64,000 nucleotides of DNA from VAZQ01 sp963807865 (GCA_963807865.1 CAWEDK010000019.1:118653-182652), one strand, 5' to 3'; shown: positions 43,710-53,826, counted from the stretch's first letter. Notes: generated from the letters alone by a model not told the origin. A program made the numbers and translations.

Positions 43710-44918
43710 TCAGCGGGTTACGGTCGTGATTGCGGAACCGACCCTGCGGATCTGTGGCGGGGCCTCGTCAGAGGCCGTATTGCGCTCCGGGCGCCACGGC
43801 ACGGGTCGGACGAGTGCGCCGGGAACGAACTTCTGGAAGCCCTCGACCACGACACGGTCGCCGGGCTTGAGGCCGTCCTGGATCAGCCAGTGGTCTTCGA
43901 CGACGCGGCCGGTCCGAACCTGCTGCACGATCGCCCGGTTGTCGTCGGTCACGACAAAGACCTCGCTGGTGCCGGCATCGTTGCGCTGGATCGCCTGCTG
44001 GGGCACGGCCAGTGCGTCGCTGTCGATGCCCTGCTCGATCTGCACGCGGACATACATGCCGGGCAGCAATTCTTTCTTCGGATTCGGGAACGCGCCGCGC
44101 AGCGTCACCTGGCCGGTTGTCGGATCGACGGTGGCTTCGGTGAACAGCAATCTGCCGGGATGGGGGTAGATGGTGCCGTCGTCGAGCACGAGCCGCACCT
44201 TGGCGGTTTCGGGAGCGATGCTTTCGAGGTCGCCGCTTTCGAAATGGCGCCGAAGCTCGTTGACCTCGCTGATCGACTGCGTGAAGTCGGCGTAGACCGT
44301 GTCCAGTTGCTGAACGGTCGCGAGATGGGTCGCTTCACCCTGTCCGACCAGCGCGCCTTCGGTCACGAGGGCGCGCCCGATGCGGCCACTGATCGGCGAA
44401 CGCACGGTGGCGTATTCCAGGTTCAGCCGTGAGCGCTGCACGTCGGCCTTTCGGGCCGCGACGTCGGCTTCCGCCTGGCGGAGGTTGGCGATGGACGTCT
44501 CGTGCTGGACCTGGGTGGCGACCTTGCCGGCGATCAGTTGCTCGACGCGCTTGGCCTGCTGTGTCGTCTGCTCGAACACGGCTTGAGCTTTTGCCAGGGC
44601 CGCTTCGCTTGCCTGCAGTTCCACTTCGAACGACGCGGGATCGATGCGATAGAGCACGTCGCCCGATTTCACCTCGCCGCCCTGCTGGAAGGTCCGCTCC
44701 ACCACGATACCGGACACGCGCGCCCGTACTTCGGCGATGCGGGTCGGCGAGATACGGCCAGGAAGCTCACGGACGAATGGGCGGGCGGCCGGCTGCATCG
44801 TGACGATGCCGACCTCGACCGGCATCTGGACCGGCGTCGACGTCTCGGCTTCGCTGCACGCTGTGAGCAACGCGGCGCTGGCACACATCAGCAAAGCGCG
44901 TAGAGAGGCAGACAGCAT
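43710..44918 (-). CDS. RND efflux membrane-fusion lipoprotein (AcrA/MexA-like)
   Basis: 402 residues. The N-terminus MLSASLRALLMCASAALLTAC contains a lipobox (LLTAC), so the protein is probably lipid-anchored in the inner membrane. Barrel-sandwich and hairpin motifs follow: GRISPTRIAEVRARVSGIVVERTFQQGG, a long coiled-coil hairpin (ASEAALAKAQAVFEQTTQQAKRV in part), EYATVRSPISGRIGRALVTEGALV and LPGMYVRVQIEQG. This is the periplasmic adaptor that joins the RND pump to an outer-membrane channel. It is the first gene of the pair; no local TetR repressor is present. It is intact. Confidence 0.93.
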   Translation of the reverse strand: MLSASLRALLMCASAALLTACSEAETSTPVQMPVEVGIVTMQPAARPFVRELPGRISPTRIAEVRARVSGIVVERTFQQGGEVKSGDVLYRIDPASFEVELQASEAALAKAQAVFEQTTQQAKRVEQLIAGKVATQVQHETSIANLRQAEADVAARKADVQRSRLNLEYATVRSPISGRIGRALVTEGALVGQGEATHLATVQQLDTVYADFTQSISEVNELRRHFESGDLESIAPETAKVRLVLDDGTIYPHPGRLLFTEATVDPTTGQVTLRGAFPNPKKELLPGMYVRVQIEQGIDSDALAVPQQAIQRNDAGTSEVFVVTDDNRAIVQQVRTGRVVEDHWLIQDGLKPGDRVVVEGFQKFVPGALVRPVPWRPERNTASDEAPPQIRRVGSAITTVTR

Positions 44919-45218
44919 TAGTTCCCCCGTTGTCGTCTGAAAAATCGTTACTCCGGCACCAACGTCATGTACTTACCGCGCCGCAGCAAAAAAATGCTGC
45001 AACGCATCACTATCGCGTTATCACTGACTGGATCACGCGCGCTGCGGTCGCAGGCGCCGAATGGCGAACCAATTCACATCGCCAGGAAATGGTGGCGAAA
45101 GCGTTGCAGCGCAGCCCCTTCGGCGCAGGTTCCACGCCCCTGCGACAATAATTCCCGGGTTCCCTGACGCCTGTGCGTGCCGCCTATGCGTTTGCGTCAG
45201 ATCAAGCAGCGAGTGGCG
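44919..45218. other. 300-bp region between the efflux operon and the UbiD gene
   Basis: No convincing gene was found. It must hold the promoter of the MFP-RND pair and the end of the UbiD operon. A small hairpin, GCAGCA-AAAAAA-TGCTGC, lies near 44983-45001. No TetR-type palindrome is clear. Confidence 0.5.
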
Positions 45219-46772
45219 TCAGCCGCCCCCGGCCTTGCCGAGGCCGAGTTCCGCCCAGCGTGCGTAGGCCTGATCGATGTCGGCCTTTTCGGGCCATACG
45301 GTTGGCGGGAAGCGAGCGCCGCCGAGTTCCGGGTCGGGGTCGTAGTCGAGATTGATGGTGGCGTCGATCAGCACCCGGTTCCATTTGCCGGTGCCGAACA
45401 GGTCCGGGTTGCGATCGCGCCGGCGCGTCGACGGATCGAGCCCGGCGCCGAACGTCGCCGGCATGATGACGATGTCGTTCTCGCCGGCGTTGACGCGGTG
45501 CGCGATCGCCCAGTCGACCGCGGCGTAGTCGTGGATGTCGATGTCGTCGTCGACCACCGTGACGTGCTTGTAGCGGACGTGTGCCGCCGACGAACCCCAC
45601 AGTGCATTGGCGGCCTGCTTGGCCTGGCCGCGGTAGCTTTGCTTCATGCGCACCAGCACGTTGATGCCGGTCTGCACCGGCGGGCACCACACGTCGGTGA
45701 TGCCAGGCACGCCGGCGCGGTCGAGGACGTTCCAGGCCGTGGCGGCGCGCATGATCGACGAGACCACGCCGTTCTCCGAAAAGCTGCCCGGCATCGAGCC
45801 TTCGATCGTGCCGCGCAGGATCGGATCGTTGCGGTGGGTGATGGCGGTGACCCGGATCGTAGGCTTCGGTGCGCGGTCGCCGGCGAGGTAGCCTGTGAAC
45901 TCGGCGTAGGGCCCTTCCATCGTGTAGGTCGCCGGATCAAGTCCGAGGAAACCTTCGATTACGATCTCGGCCGAGGCCGGTACTAAGAGGTCGTTGGTCT
46001 CGCATTTGACGAGCTCGACCGGTGCGCCGCGTATTGCGCCAATGACATCATATTCGCACATGCCCTTCGGCACCGGCGAGCCACCCGTGAAGGCGAGCGA
46101 CGGTTCCCATCCGATCGCCACCGCGATCGGCATCTCGGCCTTGCCGCCGTTCTGCCAGGCGGTGAAGTGATGGCCGATATGCTGGGCGCGCCACATCAGG
46201 ATCGGGATGTGGTCGCGATCCGCCACCATGCCGCGATAGACGCCGACGTTCATCACGCCGGTCTCCGGATCGCGGGTGACGACGCCGCCATAGGTCAGGA
46301 GATAGCGCCCGCCGTCGAGCCGGTTCCAGTACGGCACCGGCAGTTCGAACAGGTCTATGTCTTTGCCGGTGACGATGTTCTCCTTCACCGGTCCGGTCGC
46401 GACGATCTTCGGCGGGATGCTGCCGGTCAGGAGCGTGCGTCCGATCTTCACCAGTTCGCGCGGATGGGTATCGGGTGGCAGCCCCATCATCATGGCGATG
46501 CGGCGGTAGCTGTTGAGCGAGGAGCCGAAGAGGCGGCGGCAGCGCGTCGTCGGCTTGTTGTAGTCCTTGATGTTGTTGAACATCAGCGCCTTGCCGGTAC
46601 CCGGTCCTTGCGCCAGCCGCATGATGGTTCCGAGCTCGATGTTCCAGTCGACTTCGGCGCCGATCTCCTGCAGCTCACCCTGCGCGCGCAACGCGTCGAT
46701 CCAGCCGCGCATATCGCCGAACGCGGTCGGCTTGCGTTCGACGGCGAGATCTTCTTTTCGGGTCTGGAACAT
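45219..46772 (-). CDS. UbiD family decarboxylase
   Basis: The 517-residue protein has the UbiD layout, an N-terminal domain then the prFMN-binding core. Motifs include LPVPYWNRLDGGRYLLTYGG, VTRDPETGVMNVGVYRGMV, GHHFTAWQNGGKAEMPIAVAIG, and the active-site E-(X)-R-E type part with ASAEIVIEGFL, EGPYAEFTGYLAGD and TITHRNDPILRGTIEGSMPG-like ITHRNDPILRGTIEGS. Typical UbiD enzymes need prenylated FMN from UbiX and act on aromatic or alpha,beta-unsaturated acids; no ubiX lies in the window. It is the last gene of an operon with a flavoprotein and a small 2Fe-2S protein. Substrate unknown. Confidence 0.92.
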   Translation of the reverse strand: MFQTRKEDLAVERKPTAFGDMRGWIDALRAQGELQEIGAEVDWNIELGTIMRLAQGPGTGKALMFNNIKDYNKPTTRCRRLFGSSLNSYRRIAMMMGLPPDTHPRELVKIGRTLLTGSIPPKIVATGPVKENIVTGKDIDLFELPVPYWNRLDGGRYLLTYGGVVTRDPETGVMNVGVYRGMVADRDHIPILMWRAQHIGHHFTAWQNGGKAEMPIAVAIGWEPSLAFTGGSPVPKGMCEYDVIGAIRGAPVELVKCETNDLLVPASAEIVIEGFLGLDPATYTMEGPYAEFTGYLAGDRAPKPTIRVTAITHRNDPILRGTIEGSMPGSFSENGVVSSIMRAATAWNVLDRAGVPGITDVWCPPVQTGINVLVRMKQSYRGQAKQAANALWGSSAAHVRYKHVTVVDDDIDIHDYAAVDWAIAHRVNAGENDIVIMPATFGAGLDPSTRRRDRNPDLFGTGKWNRVLIDATINLDYDPDPELGGARFPPTVWPEKADIDQAYARWAELGLGKAGGG

Positions 46773-46796
46773 ATCGGAGATCCTATATCGGTCTTG

Positions 46797-47141
46797 CTAT
46801 TTCGATTTCGCCAGGAACCGCTCGGTGGGCGGGGCGATTTCGGTTACCAGGTCGCGCACCAGCCGCTTGTTGGAAAGCGGCGCCAGCGTCATTTCGCCGG
46901 GCACCAGCCGCGCCGTGCAGGCATAGACGGTTTTGCCGTCCAGCTCCATCATGCATTCCTTGCAGGCGTTGGCGTTGATGCAGGAATACCGGATGGCGAG
47001 GCTCGGGTCGCGGTTGACCCTGATCCAGCGCAGGCCGTCGAGCACCGACTGGCCCGGATCGTACGGAACATCGTAGCGCTCCCATCGGCCGTCCGCCGGA
47101 CTTTCGCCGCGCCAGACTTTCAATGTCGCGGTGTGGCTCAT
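46797..47141 (-). CDS. Small 2Fe-2S protein of the succinate dehydrogenase/fumarate reductase iron-sulfur type
   Basis: 114 residues, N-terminal 2Fe-2S domain only. TLKVWRGESPADGRWERYDVP and DPGQSVLDGLRWIRVNRDPSLAIRYSC are typical of SdhB/FrdB, followed by the Cys cluster CINANACKECMMELDGKTVYAC. There is no C-terminal 4Fe-4S/3Fe-4S domain. So it is a stand-alone ferredoxin-like partner, not a full SdhB. The ATG overlaps the flavoprotein stop by four bases. It probably passes electrons to or from the neighbouring flavoprotein. Confidence 0.85.
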   Translation of the reverse strand: MSHTATLKVWRGESPADGRWERYDVPYDPGQSVLDGLRWIRVNRDPSLAIRYSCINANACKECMMELDGKTVYACTARLVPGEMTLAPLSNKRLVRDLVTEIAPPTERFLAKSK

Positions 47142-48837
47142 TGCGCTGCCGCCTGAGTCGGAACGGAGTGAGACGTCAATGCGATGCGATTCTCGGTGAG
47201 CCGCGCCACCTGGTTCACGCGCCACTCCGGTAACATGCCGGGATGATCCTCACGCTGGTGCGCGCCGCGGCTTTCGGTGCGGGCGAGCGCGGCCTGTGCG
47301 ACCACCTGAGCGACGGTCAGCATGTTGCGCAGGTCGAACCAATCGAGCGCCCGCAGATCGAACGGCCCGCCGTCGCCAATCGGGCGCGGCCCCAGCGCAC
47401 TAGTGAGATCGTCAATCACACCGAGCGCGCGCTTCAGCTTCGCGGCGGTGCGGAACGGCCCGACGTCGTCAGCCATCGCGGCCTGCAGGGTTTGCACCAT
47501 CGCGGCAGTGTTGACGTCGCGGCGATCGACCGTGGACCCAAGCAGATCGAGAGCCGCGCGGGCCGCGGATGGCTGGAACGGCTGTCGCGCCAGTTGACTG
47601 GCCCGCTCCGCAGCGGTGCGTCCTGCCTGACGGCCGAACACCAGCGCCTCGGTGATGGCGTTGCCGGAGAGGCGGTTCGCGCCGTTGGGGCCGCCCACCA
47701 CTTCGCCAGCAACCAGGAGACCCGGCACCTCGGTCGCCATGCGTTCGTCGGCGATCGCGCCACCCATGTGGTAGTGCGCGATCGGTGCGACCTCGACCGG
47801 CATCCTGGTGAGATCGATGTCGTTCTCCGCCAGCCGGTCGATCACCGGACCGAACGCCGCGCGCAGCTCCGCTTCCGAGCAGTGCTGGAACGACAGATAG
47901 GCGCCGCCATGCGGCGAGCCGCGGCCGGCCTCGTTCTCCTTGACGATCGCGTAGGTGGCGAGATCGCGCGTCACCACGTAGCGGCCGCTTTCACTGACGC
48001 CGTAGCGCGCCGTGAACTCCTCGCCGTCGCGGTTGAGCAGCTTGCCGCCGAGCTTGTAACGGAACGGATCCCACATGATCGGGTCCATGCCGATGAGACG
48101 CGGCGCCAGATGCCCGATCGGGAAGAACTGAACGAACTCCATGTCGACCAGCGGAGCGCCGGCGCGCAACGCCATCGCGTAGCCATCGCCGCCCATGTTG
48201 GTGGAGGCGCTGTTGCGGCGGTAGAGCCGGGTCAATCCGCCGGTCGCCACGATCGTGGCCTTAGCCGCGATGGTGACCGGCGTGCCGCTCGGCAGATGCA
48301 GCGCGCATGCCCCCACCACCTCGCCGCCCTGCTGGAGCAGGTCGACGATCAGCAGGTCGCCCGACAAGCGCACGCCGGCCGTGCGCTTGACCATCGCTGC
48401 GCAGCGTCTCGCGACACGGCCGGGCCGGTGTTGAGGAAGTCGACATACACGCAGCGCGGGCGATCATGACCGGGCGCCATCGTCGCCGTGATGTGGCCGT
48501 CCTTGCGGGCCCAGCCGACACCCCATCCGTCCATCTCGAGGATGCACTCGGGCCCTTCCTCGCACAGCAGTTGCGCGAGGCGCTCGTCGCACAGCCCGCG
48601 GCCGGCTTCGAGCGTATCGTCGTAGTGGTGGCTCCAGTGATCCGGCGTTTCCTCGCCGAGCGCGACCGCCACCGTCATCTGCGCCATCACGGTGGCGCCG
48701 CCGCGCCCGATCAGGCTGCGGTCGATCAGGAACACCGATGCGCCGCGCCGCGCCGCTTCGATCGCCGCGTACATGCCGGCGCCGCCCGATCCGATGATCA
48801 GGACGTCGGTTTCGACATGCATGGGTTCGGCGGTCAT
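47138..48837 (-). CDS. SdhA/FrdA/L-aspartate oxidase-type flavoprotein, one frameshift
   Basis: About 565 residues. It starts VETDVLIIGSGGAGMYAAIEA (FAD dinucleotide fold), SLIGRGGATVMAQMTVAVALG and HYDDTLEAGRGL. After a frame change near 48400 it continues KATIVATGGLTRLYRRNSASTNMGGDGYAMAL, FVQFFPIGHLAPRL, VAPIAHYHMGGAIADERM and LLVAGEVVGGPNGANRLSGNAITEALVFG. The HxMGG and GANRLSGNA parts bind FAD. It resembles FrdA-like reductases but has no membrane-anchor genes. It forms a tight operon with the 2Fe-2S protein (ATGA overlap) and UbiD. Possible role: reduction or oxidation of an unsaturated acid processed by UbiD. Confidence 0.88.
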
Positions 48838-48873
48838 TGAGTCATCATATCAGACTGCGGCGCCGCGAGCGTG

Positions 48874-49015
48874 TGTCCCGGGCGCAGCGCAGCATGCGCG
48901 AAGCGCAAGGATGCGTTGCAGACCCGGGATCGTAACAGAGCACCACCGTTGTGACGGTCCCGGATCTGCGATGCACCGCTGCGCAAGAGCTTCGCGCTGC
49001 ACCACGTCCGGGACA
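48874..49015. repeat. Dispersed palindromic repeat R1, copy b
   Basis: A 142-bp copy with ends TGTCCCGG and CCGGGACA and the shared blocks GCAGACCCGGGATCGTAAC, GGTCCCGGATCTGCG and TTCGCGCTGCACCACG. It is directly comparable with 10049-10184. It lies between the flavoprotein start and the 2Fe-2S subunit end of the molybdenum hydroxylase. Confidence 0.9.
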
Positions 49016-49028
49016 CCGATTTGCGCGG

Positions 49029-49511
49029 TCAGGCCATTTCCTTGCGCTTGCGCGCCGCGATCTTCACCGCCTGGATCACTTCCGGATAGGTGCCGCAGCG
49101 GCAGAGATTGCCCGAGAGATAGTCCTTGATCTGGTCGTCGTCCGGGTCCGGATTGGCGTCGAGCAACTGCTGCGTCATCAGGATGAAGCCCGGCGTACAG
49201 TATCCGCATTGGAATGCGCCGGCCTCGATGAACGCCTCCTGCACCGGACTCAGCACATCGCCGTTCGCCAGATGCTCGACGGTCGTCACCTCGGCGCCGT
49301 CCGCGAAAACCGCCAGATAGAGGCAGCCTGAGACGGCGGTGCCGTTGACCAGCACGGTGCAGCAGCCGCAGAGTCCCTGGCCGCAGCTCTCGCGCGCGCC
49401 CGTGAGATTGAACTCGTTCTGCAGCACCTCGACGAGGTTGTGGTGCGGCTTGACGTCCGCTTCGACCGGATCGCCGTTGAGCGTGAAGTGGATCGTGCGT
49501 GCGGCGCTCAT
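49029..49511 (-). CDS. Molybdenum hydroxylase small subunit, two [2Fe-2S] clusters
   Basis: 160 residues, a full CoxS/XdhA-type ferredoxin subunit. The plant-type cluster CGQGLCGCCTVLVNGTAVSGC and the second helical cluster with GAFQCGYCTPGFILMTQQ and GNLCRCGTYPEVIQAV are complete. The start overlaps closely with the end of the large subunit on the same strand (one base between 49511 and 49513). It carries electrons from the molybdenum centre of the large subunit to FAD. It is the last gene of the four-gene operon. Confidence 0.93.
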   Translation of the reverse strand: MSAARTIHFTLNGDPVEADVKPHHNLVEVLQNEFNLTGARESCGQGLCGCCTVLVNGTAVSGCLYLAVFADGAEVTTVEHLANGDVLSPVQEAFIEAGAFQCGYCTPGFILMTQQLLDANPDPDDDQIKDYLSGNLCRCGTYPEVIQAVKIAARKRKEMA

Positions 49512-49512
49512 G

Positions 49513-51806
49513 TCAGGCGTCCTCGATCGGCTTGCCGGCCTTGGCGCGCAGCGCCCGCAGCACGGCTTCGGGATTAAGCGGCAGTTCCATCAAGCGCACG
49601 CCGCAGGCGTCGTCGATCGCGTTGGCGATCGCCGGCGAGCCGCAGAACGTCGCGGTTTCGCCGACGCCCTTGGCGCCGAACGGGCCGTTCGATTGGATCG
49701 CGTCGAGCGCCTCGCCCTCCATGACGGTGGGCAGATCGTGAATGCCGGGAATCTTGTAGTCGGCGAGCGAGGCGTTGGTGACCTGGCCGCCGTCGAGATG
49801 CATCTTCTCGAACATCGTGAAGCCGAGCTGCATCAGCGCGGCGCCGGAAATCTGGGTCTCGACGATGCGCGGATTGATCGGCCGCCCGCAGTCCACCACG
49901 TTGACGAACTTGGTGATCCGCACGTGACCGGTCTCGGTGTCGACCTCGACCTCGGCTCCTGCCGCGGCGCACATCCAGAACGGCGTCGACGTTCGGCGTC
50001 AGGCCGGTCGCCGGGTCAGGCGGGGTGTAGTCGGGCTTGTAGGTGCCGGTGCCGATGATGTTGCCGGCCTGCATGCCGTATTTCTTCTGGAACAGCGCGG
50101 CGAGCGGGATGTTGCTGCCTTCCGGCTCGCCCAGGTCGCGCGCCATCGCCTGGATCTTGTTGCGCGCGTCCTCGGCGGCGAGCCGCACCGCGTGCCCCAT
50201 ATGGAACAGCGAGCGCGAACCCAGCGTGCCCATGTCGTAGGGCGTGATGTCGGTGTCGCGCGGCACCACGCGGATGCTTTCGGCCGGCATGTTGAGGACG
50301 TCGCCGACCATCTGCGCCATCGAGGTGTCGGAGCCCTGGCCCATATCCACCGTGCCGCAATAAAGCGTCGTGCTGCCGTCGGCGCTGACGTTGACGATCG
50401 CGACCGACGTGGTCGGCGAGATCACGGCTTTCAGCGCCACCGCCAGCCCACGGCCGCGCCGGATGCTGCCGCTACCGCGGTCGAGCGGCTGCGACCAGTT
50501 CAGCCGCGCGGCGACGCGCTCGAGCGATTGCGCGACGCCGTCGTCGTTGATGATGGTGCCGGTGGCTTGCGGGCGGCCCTGACGCAGGATGTTCTTCCTG
50601 CGGAATTCGAGCGGGTCGAGCTTGAGCGCCCGGGCGATCAGGTCGGTGTGGCTCTCGTAGGCCCAGACCAGTTGTGGGACGCCGAAGCCGCGCAGCGCCC
50701 CGGCCGGCGGCAGGTTGGTGTAGAGCGCGTTGGAATCGATCGAGACGTTCTCGATGTCGTATGGACCGGACGCCGTGAAGCCGGATTTCTGCGTTACGCG
50801 CGGGCCGATATCCGCATAGGCGCCGCCGTTCCAGAACACCTCGCACTTGCGCGCCGTGATGCGGCCGTCCTTGTCGACGCCGCTCTTGATGCGGAACGTG
50901 CTCGGATGCTTGGTGATGGTGAAGAACTGCTCTTCCATCGTGAGCGCGACCTTGACTGGCCGGCGCACGATCATCGAGAGCGCAACCGCGAGCGCTTCCA
51001 TCTTGATGTAGAGCTTGCCGCCGAAACCGCCGCCGAGATACGGCACCTTGATGCGGACGCGGTTCTCCGGCAGCCCGAGCAGCCGTGCGATCTCGGTACG
51101 CACGAACGACGGTCCCTGCGCGCCGCTGTAGATGGTGACGCCGCTCTCCTTCCAGTCGCCGATCGAGCAGTATGGCTCGAGCGCGAGGTGCAGAACTTTC
51201 TGCGTCCGGAACGTGTGCTCGAACACATGCGCGGCGCCGGCGAATGCCTTGTCGGTGTCGCCGCGCCGCAGCCGGAAGTCGAGCGCGATGTTGGTGCCCC
51301 GGCGGCCCTTGAGATGCTTGAGGTCCGCGAACGTGCCGGCGGGCTTGAGCTCGTCGTGCACCAGGATCTTGTTGTCGGCGGCCTCGACCTCGTCGAATAC
51401 GGCGGGCAGTTCCTCGTAGTCGGCCACGATCATCGACGCGGCCTCCTCGGCGATATGCGGATCGCGGGCGAGCACCACCGCCACCGGCTCGCCGATGTAG
51501 ATGCACCTTGCCGATCGCCAGAACCGGCTGGTCGTGGAATGCCGGCCCGTAGTAGGGCACCGGGATCACCTTCAGCACGTCTTCGGCGGTGATGACGCGA
51601 TGAACGCCCGGCACTGCCTTGGCGGCGCTCACGTCGATCGACTTGATGCGGCCATGCGCGACGGTGCTGCGGTAGATCTTGGCATACAGCATGCCCGGCA
51701 GCCGCATCAGATGCGTATATTCGGCGCGGCCGGTGACTTTCTCGCGCGCTTCGAGGCGGGGCAGCGAGCGGCCGACCTGTCCGCCCGGCATTGTGGTCGT
51801 TGCCAT
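49513..51806 (-). CDS. Molybdenum hydroxylase large subunit (xanthine dehydrogenase family), frameshifts
   Basis: Joined length about 764 residues. Start MPGGQVGRSLPRLEAREKVTG and SIDVSAAKAVPGVHRVITAED. Later LALEPYCSIGDWKESGVTIYSG, the substrate loop GALRGFGVPQLVWAYES, TLYCGTVDMGQGSDTSMAQM (molybdopterin loop with Gln), MGTLGSRSLFHMGHA and the catalytic-Glu motif GAKGVGETATFCG. The loop ALRGFGVPQ resembles the AFRGFGGPQ of xanthine dehydrogenases and lacks the AYXCSFR of true CO dehydrogenases. So the substrate is an organic heterocycle or aldehyde, not CO. Frame changes are near 51500 and 49975. Confidence 0.92.
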
Positions 51807-51808
51807 GA

Positions 51809-52689
51809 TTAGCTCGCTCCGTTTCCAGATGGGCTGTTCATCGCCTGGCGCACCGCGCGTGCCACGTAGACGCGCAGCAGTTCACGCTTGTAGGCGGCCG
51901 AGCCGCGGATATCGCTGAGGGTCTCGCATTCCGACGGCGGCGGCATCGCCGGCGCGGGCGAGCACCTTGTCGTCGACGGTGGCGCCGGTGAGCACCTTCT
52001 CGGTCGCCGGCAGGCGCTGCGCCTTCTCGGTCGCGGCGCTGACGACCACCCGCGCCGATTTGATCGCCGACCCGTCGGCGTCGAGCGCGGCCGCGACGCC
52101 GAGCGCCGGCCAGTCGTCGGCCGAGCCGGTGGTGCACTTGAGATAGGCGGCGCGCGTCTTGCCTTGCGCCGGCACCCGCAACTCGGCGATCAGCTCGTTC
52201 TTGTCGAGCACGGTCTCGTAATAGCCGGCGAACAGGTCCTCGACCGCGATCGCGCGATCGCCCGTCCGGACCGACTGACCAGAACGCGCGCCCCGAGCGC
52301 GATCAGCACCGGCGGCAGGTCCATATGCGGGTCGCCATGCGCCAGATTGCCGCCGATGGTCGCCACGTTGCGCACGCGCACGTTGGAGAGCCGCCGCATG
52401 GTGCGCACGATCACCGGCGCGTGGCGTGCGACCTCCGCCGAGTGCTCGACGGTCGAAAGCGGCGTCATGGCGCCGATGGCGAGTTCGCCATCGGCGGTCG
52501 CGATGCGCGAATGCCTGTCCGTCGAGCTTGCGCAGGCTGACCAGCCGGGTCGGCCGGAACACGCCGGCCTTCATCATCAGCATCAGCGCGGTGCCGCCTG
52601 CGATCGGCGCGCACCGTCGGGTCGTCGGGATCGAGCAGCCGCAAGGCCTCGGGCAGCGAGGTGGGTTCGACAAGTTCGAATGGCGTCAT
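51809..52689 (-). CDS. Molybdenum hydroxylase FAD-binding subunit, multiple frameshifts
   Basis: The CoxM-type subunit of about 290 residues. Motifs in different frames: MTPFELVEPTSLPEALRLL, AGGTALMLMMKAG (FAD binding), AIGAMTPLSTVEHSAEVA, VRNVATIGGNLAHGDPHMD (the TIGGNLA...DP FAD signature), VEDLFAGYYETVLDKNELIA and the C-terminal AARAVRQAMNSPSGNGAS-like tail. At least four single-base indels are needed to join them (near 52600, 52510, 52265 and 51950). The start is 2 bases before the large subunit on the same strand. It transfers electrons from the Fe-S clusters to the acceptor. Confidence 0.87.
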
Positions 52690-52813
52690 GCGACCGCGGG
52701 CCCTTCCGTCCCCCGCCCGGCTTGAGGCCGGGCATCGATGGTTCTTCGACATTGGAAAAAAGGTAAATCAAGCCAAGGGTGGCGGCGACAAGCCCGGTCC
52801 CCAAACCGGTGAG

Positions 52814-53279
52814 TTACGATGTCGCTCCGGTTCCGGCCGGCGCGAACGCGGCGCGAATCCGATCGGTGAAGATCCGCTCCATTTCCTTGGCCTTGGAGCT
52901 GCAGCACCGGCTGGCCGAGGCTGCCGAGCTTGCCGGTCAGGGCCGCGTCGATCTCATAGCTCAGGCGGGTTCCGGTGCCTTCATCGGCCAGCCTGGTCAT
53001 GGACGTGGCGGTCAGCCGGCCGACGATGCCGAGCGGCGTGCCCTCGACCTTGGCTTCGATCTCGCGCGGCGCATCCATGCGCGTCACCTCGACGGTGACG
53101 TTGAATCGGAACTTCAGGTACGCAACCTTGGTCTCGAGCACGGCCGTGTAGTGCTCCGGATCGATCTCGTTCAGTTCCTGCACGCCCTCGACGCAGGAGG
53201 CGAAAAATCGGGCATCGCGTACTTTGGCGAACACGGCCTCACGCGGAGCCGGAATGACGATTTCGCCGGTGAATTTCAT
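52814..53279 (-). CDS. CoxG-like SRPBCC family protein, one frameshift
   Basis: About 155 residues. It starts MKFTGEIVIPAPREAVFAKV and has the hydrophobic-pocket strand-helix pattern of the START/SRPBCC fold (KFRFNVTVEVTRMDAPREIE, GTRLSYEIDAALTGKLGSLG). A frame change near 52895 leads to EMERIFTDRIRAAFAPAG and the stop at 52814. CoxG proteins accompany aerobic molybdenum hydroxylases and are thought to bind a lipid or quinone-like ligand or anchor the enzyme. It is the first gene of the operon, upstream of the FAD subunit by 124 bases. Confidence 0.85.
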
Positions 53280-53826
53280 CGTTGGTCCAAACCTTTGTGA
53301 TTCTGCATCCGCGTTCGAAGAGGGCGCGGATTGCGATGGGGTCGCCGCGAGGGCGGCGGATACTCGCGCATGGCGTCGGCGCCGTCAAAAGCCCGCCACG
53401 CGGAGCTTTATGCAGCGGGCCATCGGCTTTTGATATCTGGCTGCGGTCATCGAAAACGCATGGGCGCCATGTACGGTGTTATTATACCCTACGTCAAACG
53501 ATTGTTCCCGGAACGCCAACCGCGGTTCGGCGTTGTGCCGTTGCTCGAAGAGCAGACGAAAAGGGAACGCGCATGTGGCTCACGCTTTTCACCTTGGCCT
53601 CCGGCGCCGCCGTCGGTTCTTAGCGTCACGGCGGTCATGATGCAGCCAAGGGGCGTGCGGACTTTCCGCGGATAATCGCCCTTTTACGGGGGCGGCCGTT
53701 GGCCGCCCATTTGGCAACGGCGGCCGCCTCCGATTGACCTTTTGCCCAAATTCTCCGGTCCTAGTATGAGCATCCGGCAGCGAGCAGTCGCCGGGCTCGT
53801 CCCGCCAGCGAACGACCGGAGTGGCA
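53280..53826. other. 547-bp intergenic region between molybdenum hydroxylase and Aas genes
   Basis: Both flanking operons start from here and run outwards, so it holds their promoters. No gene with family resemblance was seen. A perfect hairpin GGGCGGCC-GTT-GGCCGCCC lies at 53690-53708, upstream of the Aas gene. The stretch around 53480-53520 is less GC-rich. Confidence 0.5.

Noticed and set aside
47395..47410. CACTAGTGAG inside the flavoprotein gene
   Set aside because: It is a chance short match within a coding sequence and lacks arms.
49029..53279. Annotation as aerobic CO dehydrogenase
   Set aside because: The large-subunit loop does not carry the AYXCSFR signature, so CO as substrate is not supported.
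53282..53623. A 113-codon open frame in the Mo-hydroxylase/Aas intergenic region
   Set aside because: No ribosome-binding site, no family motif, and odd composition; treated as non-coding.
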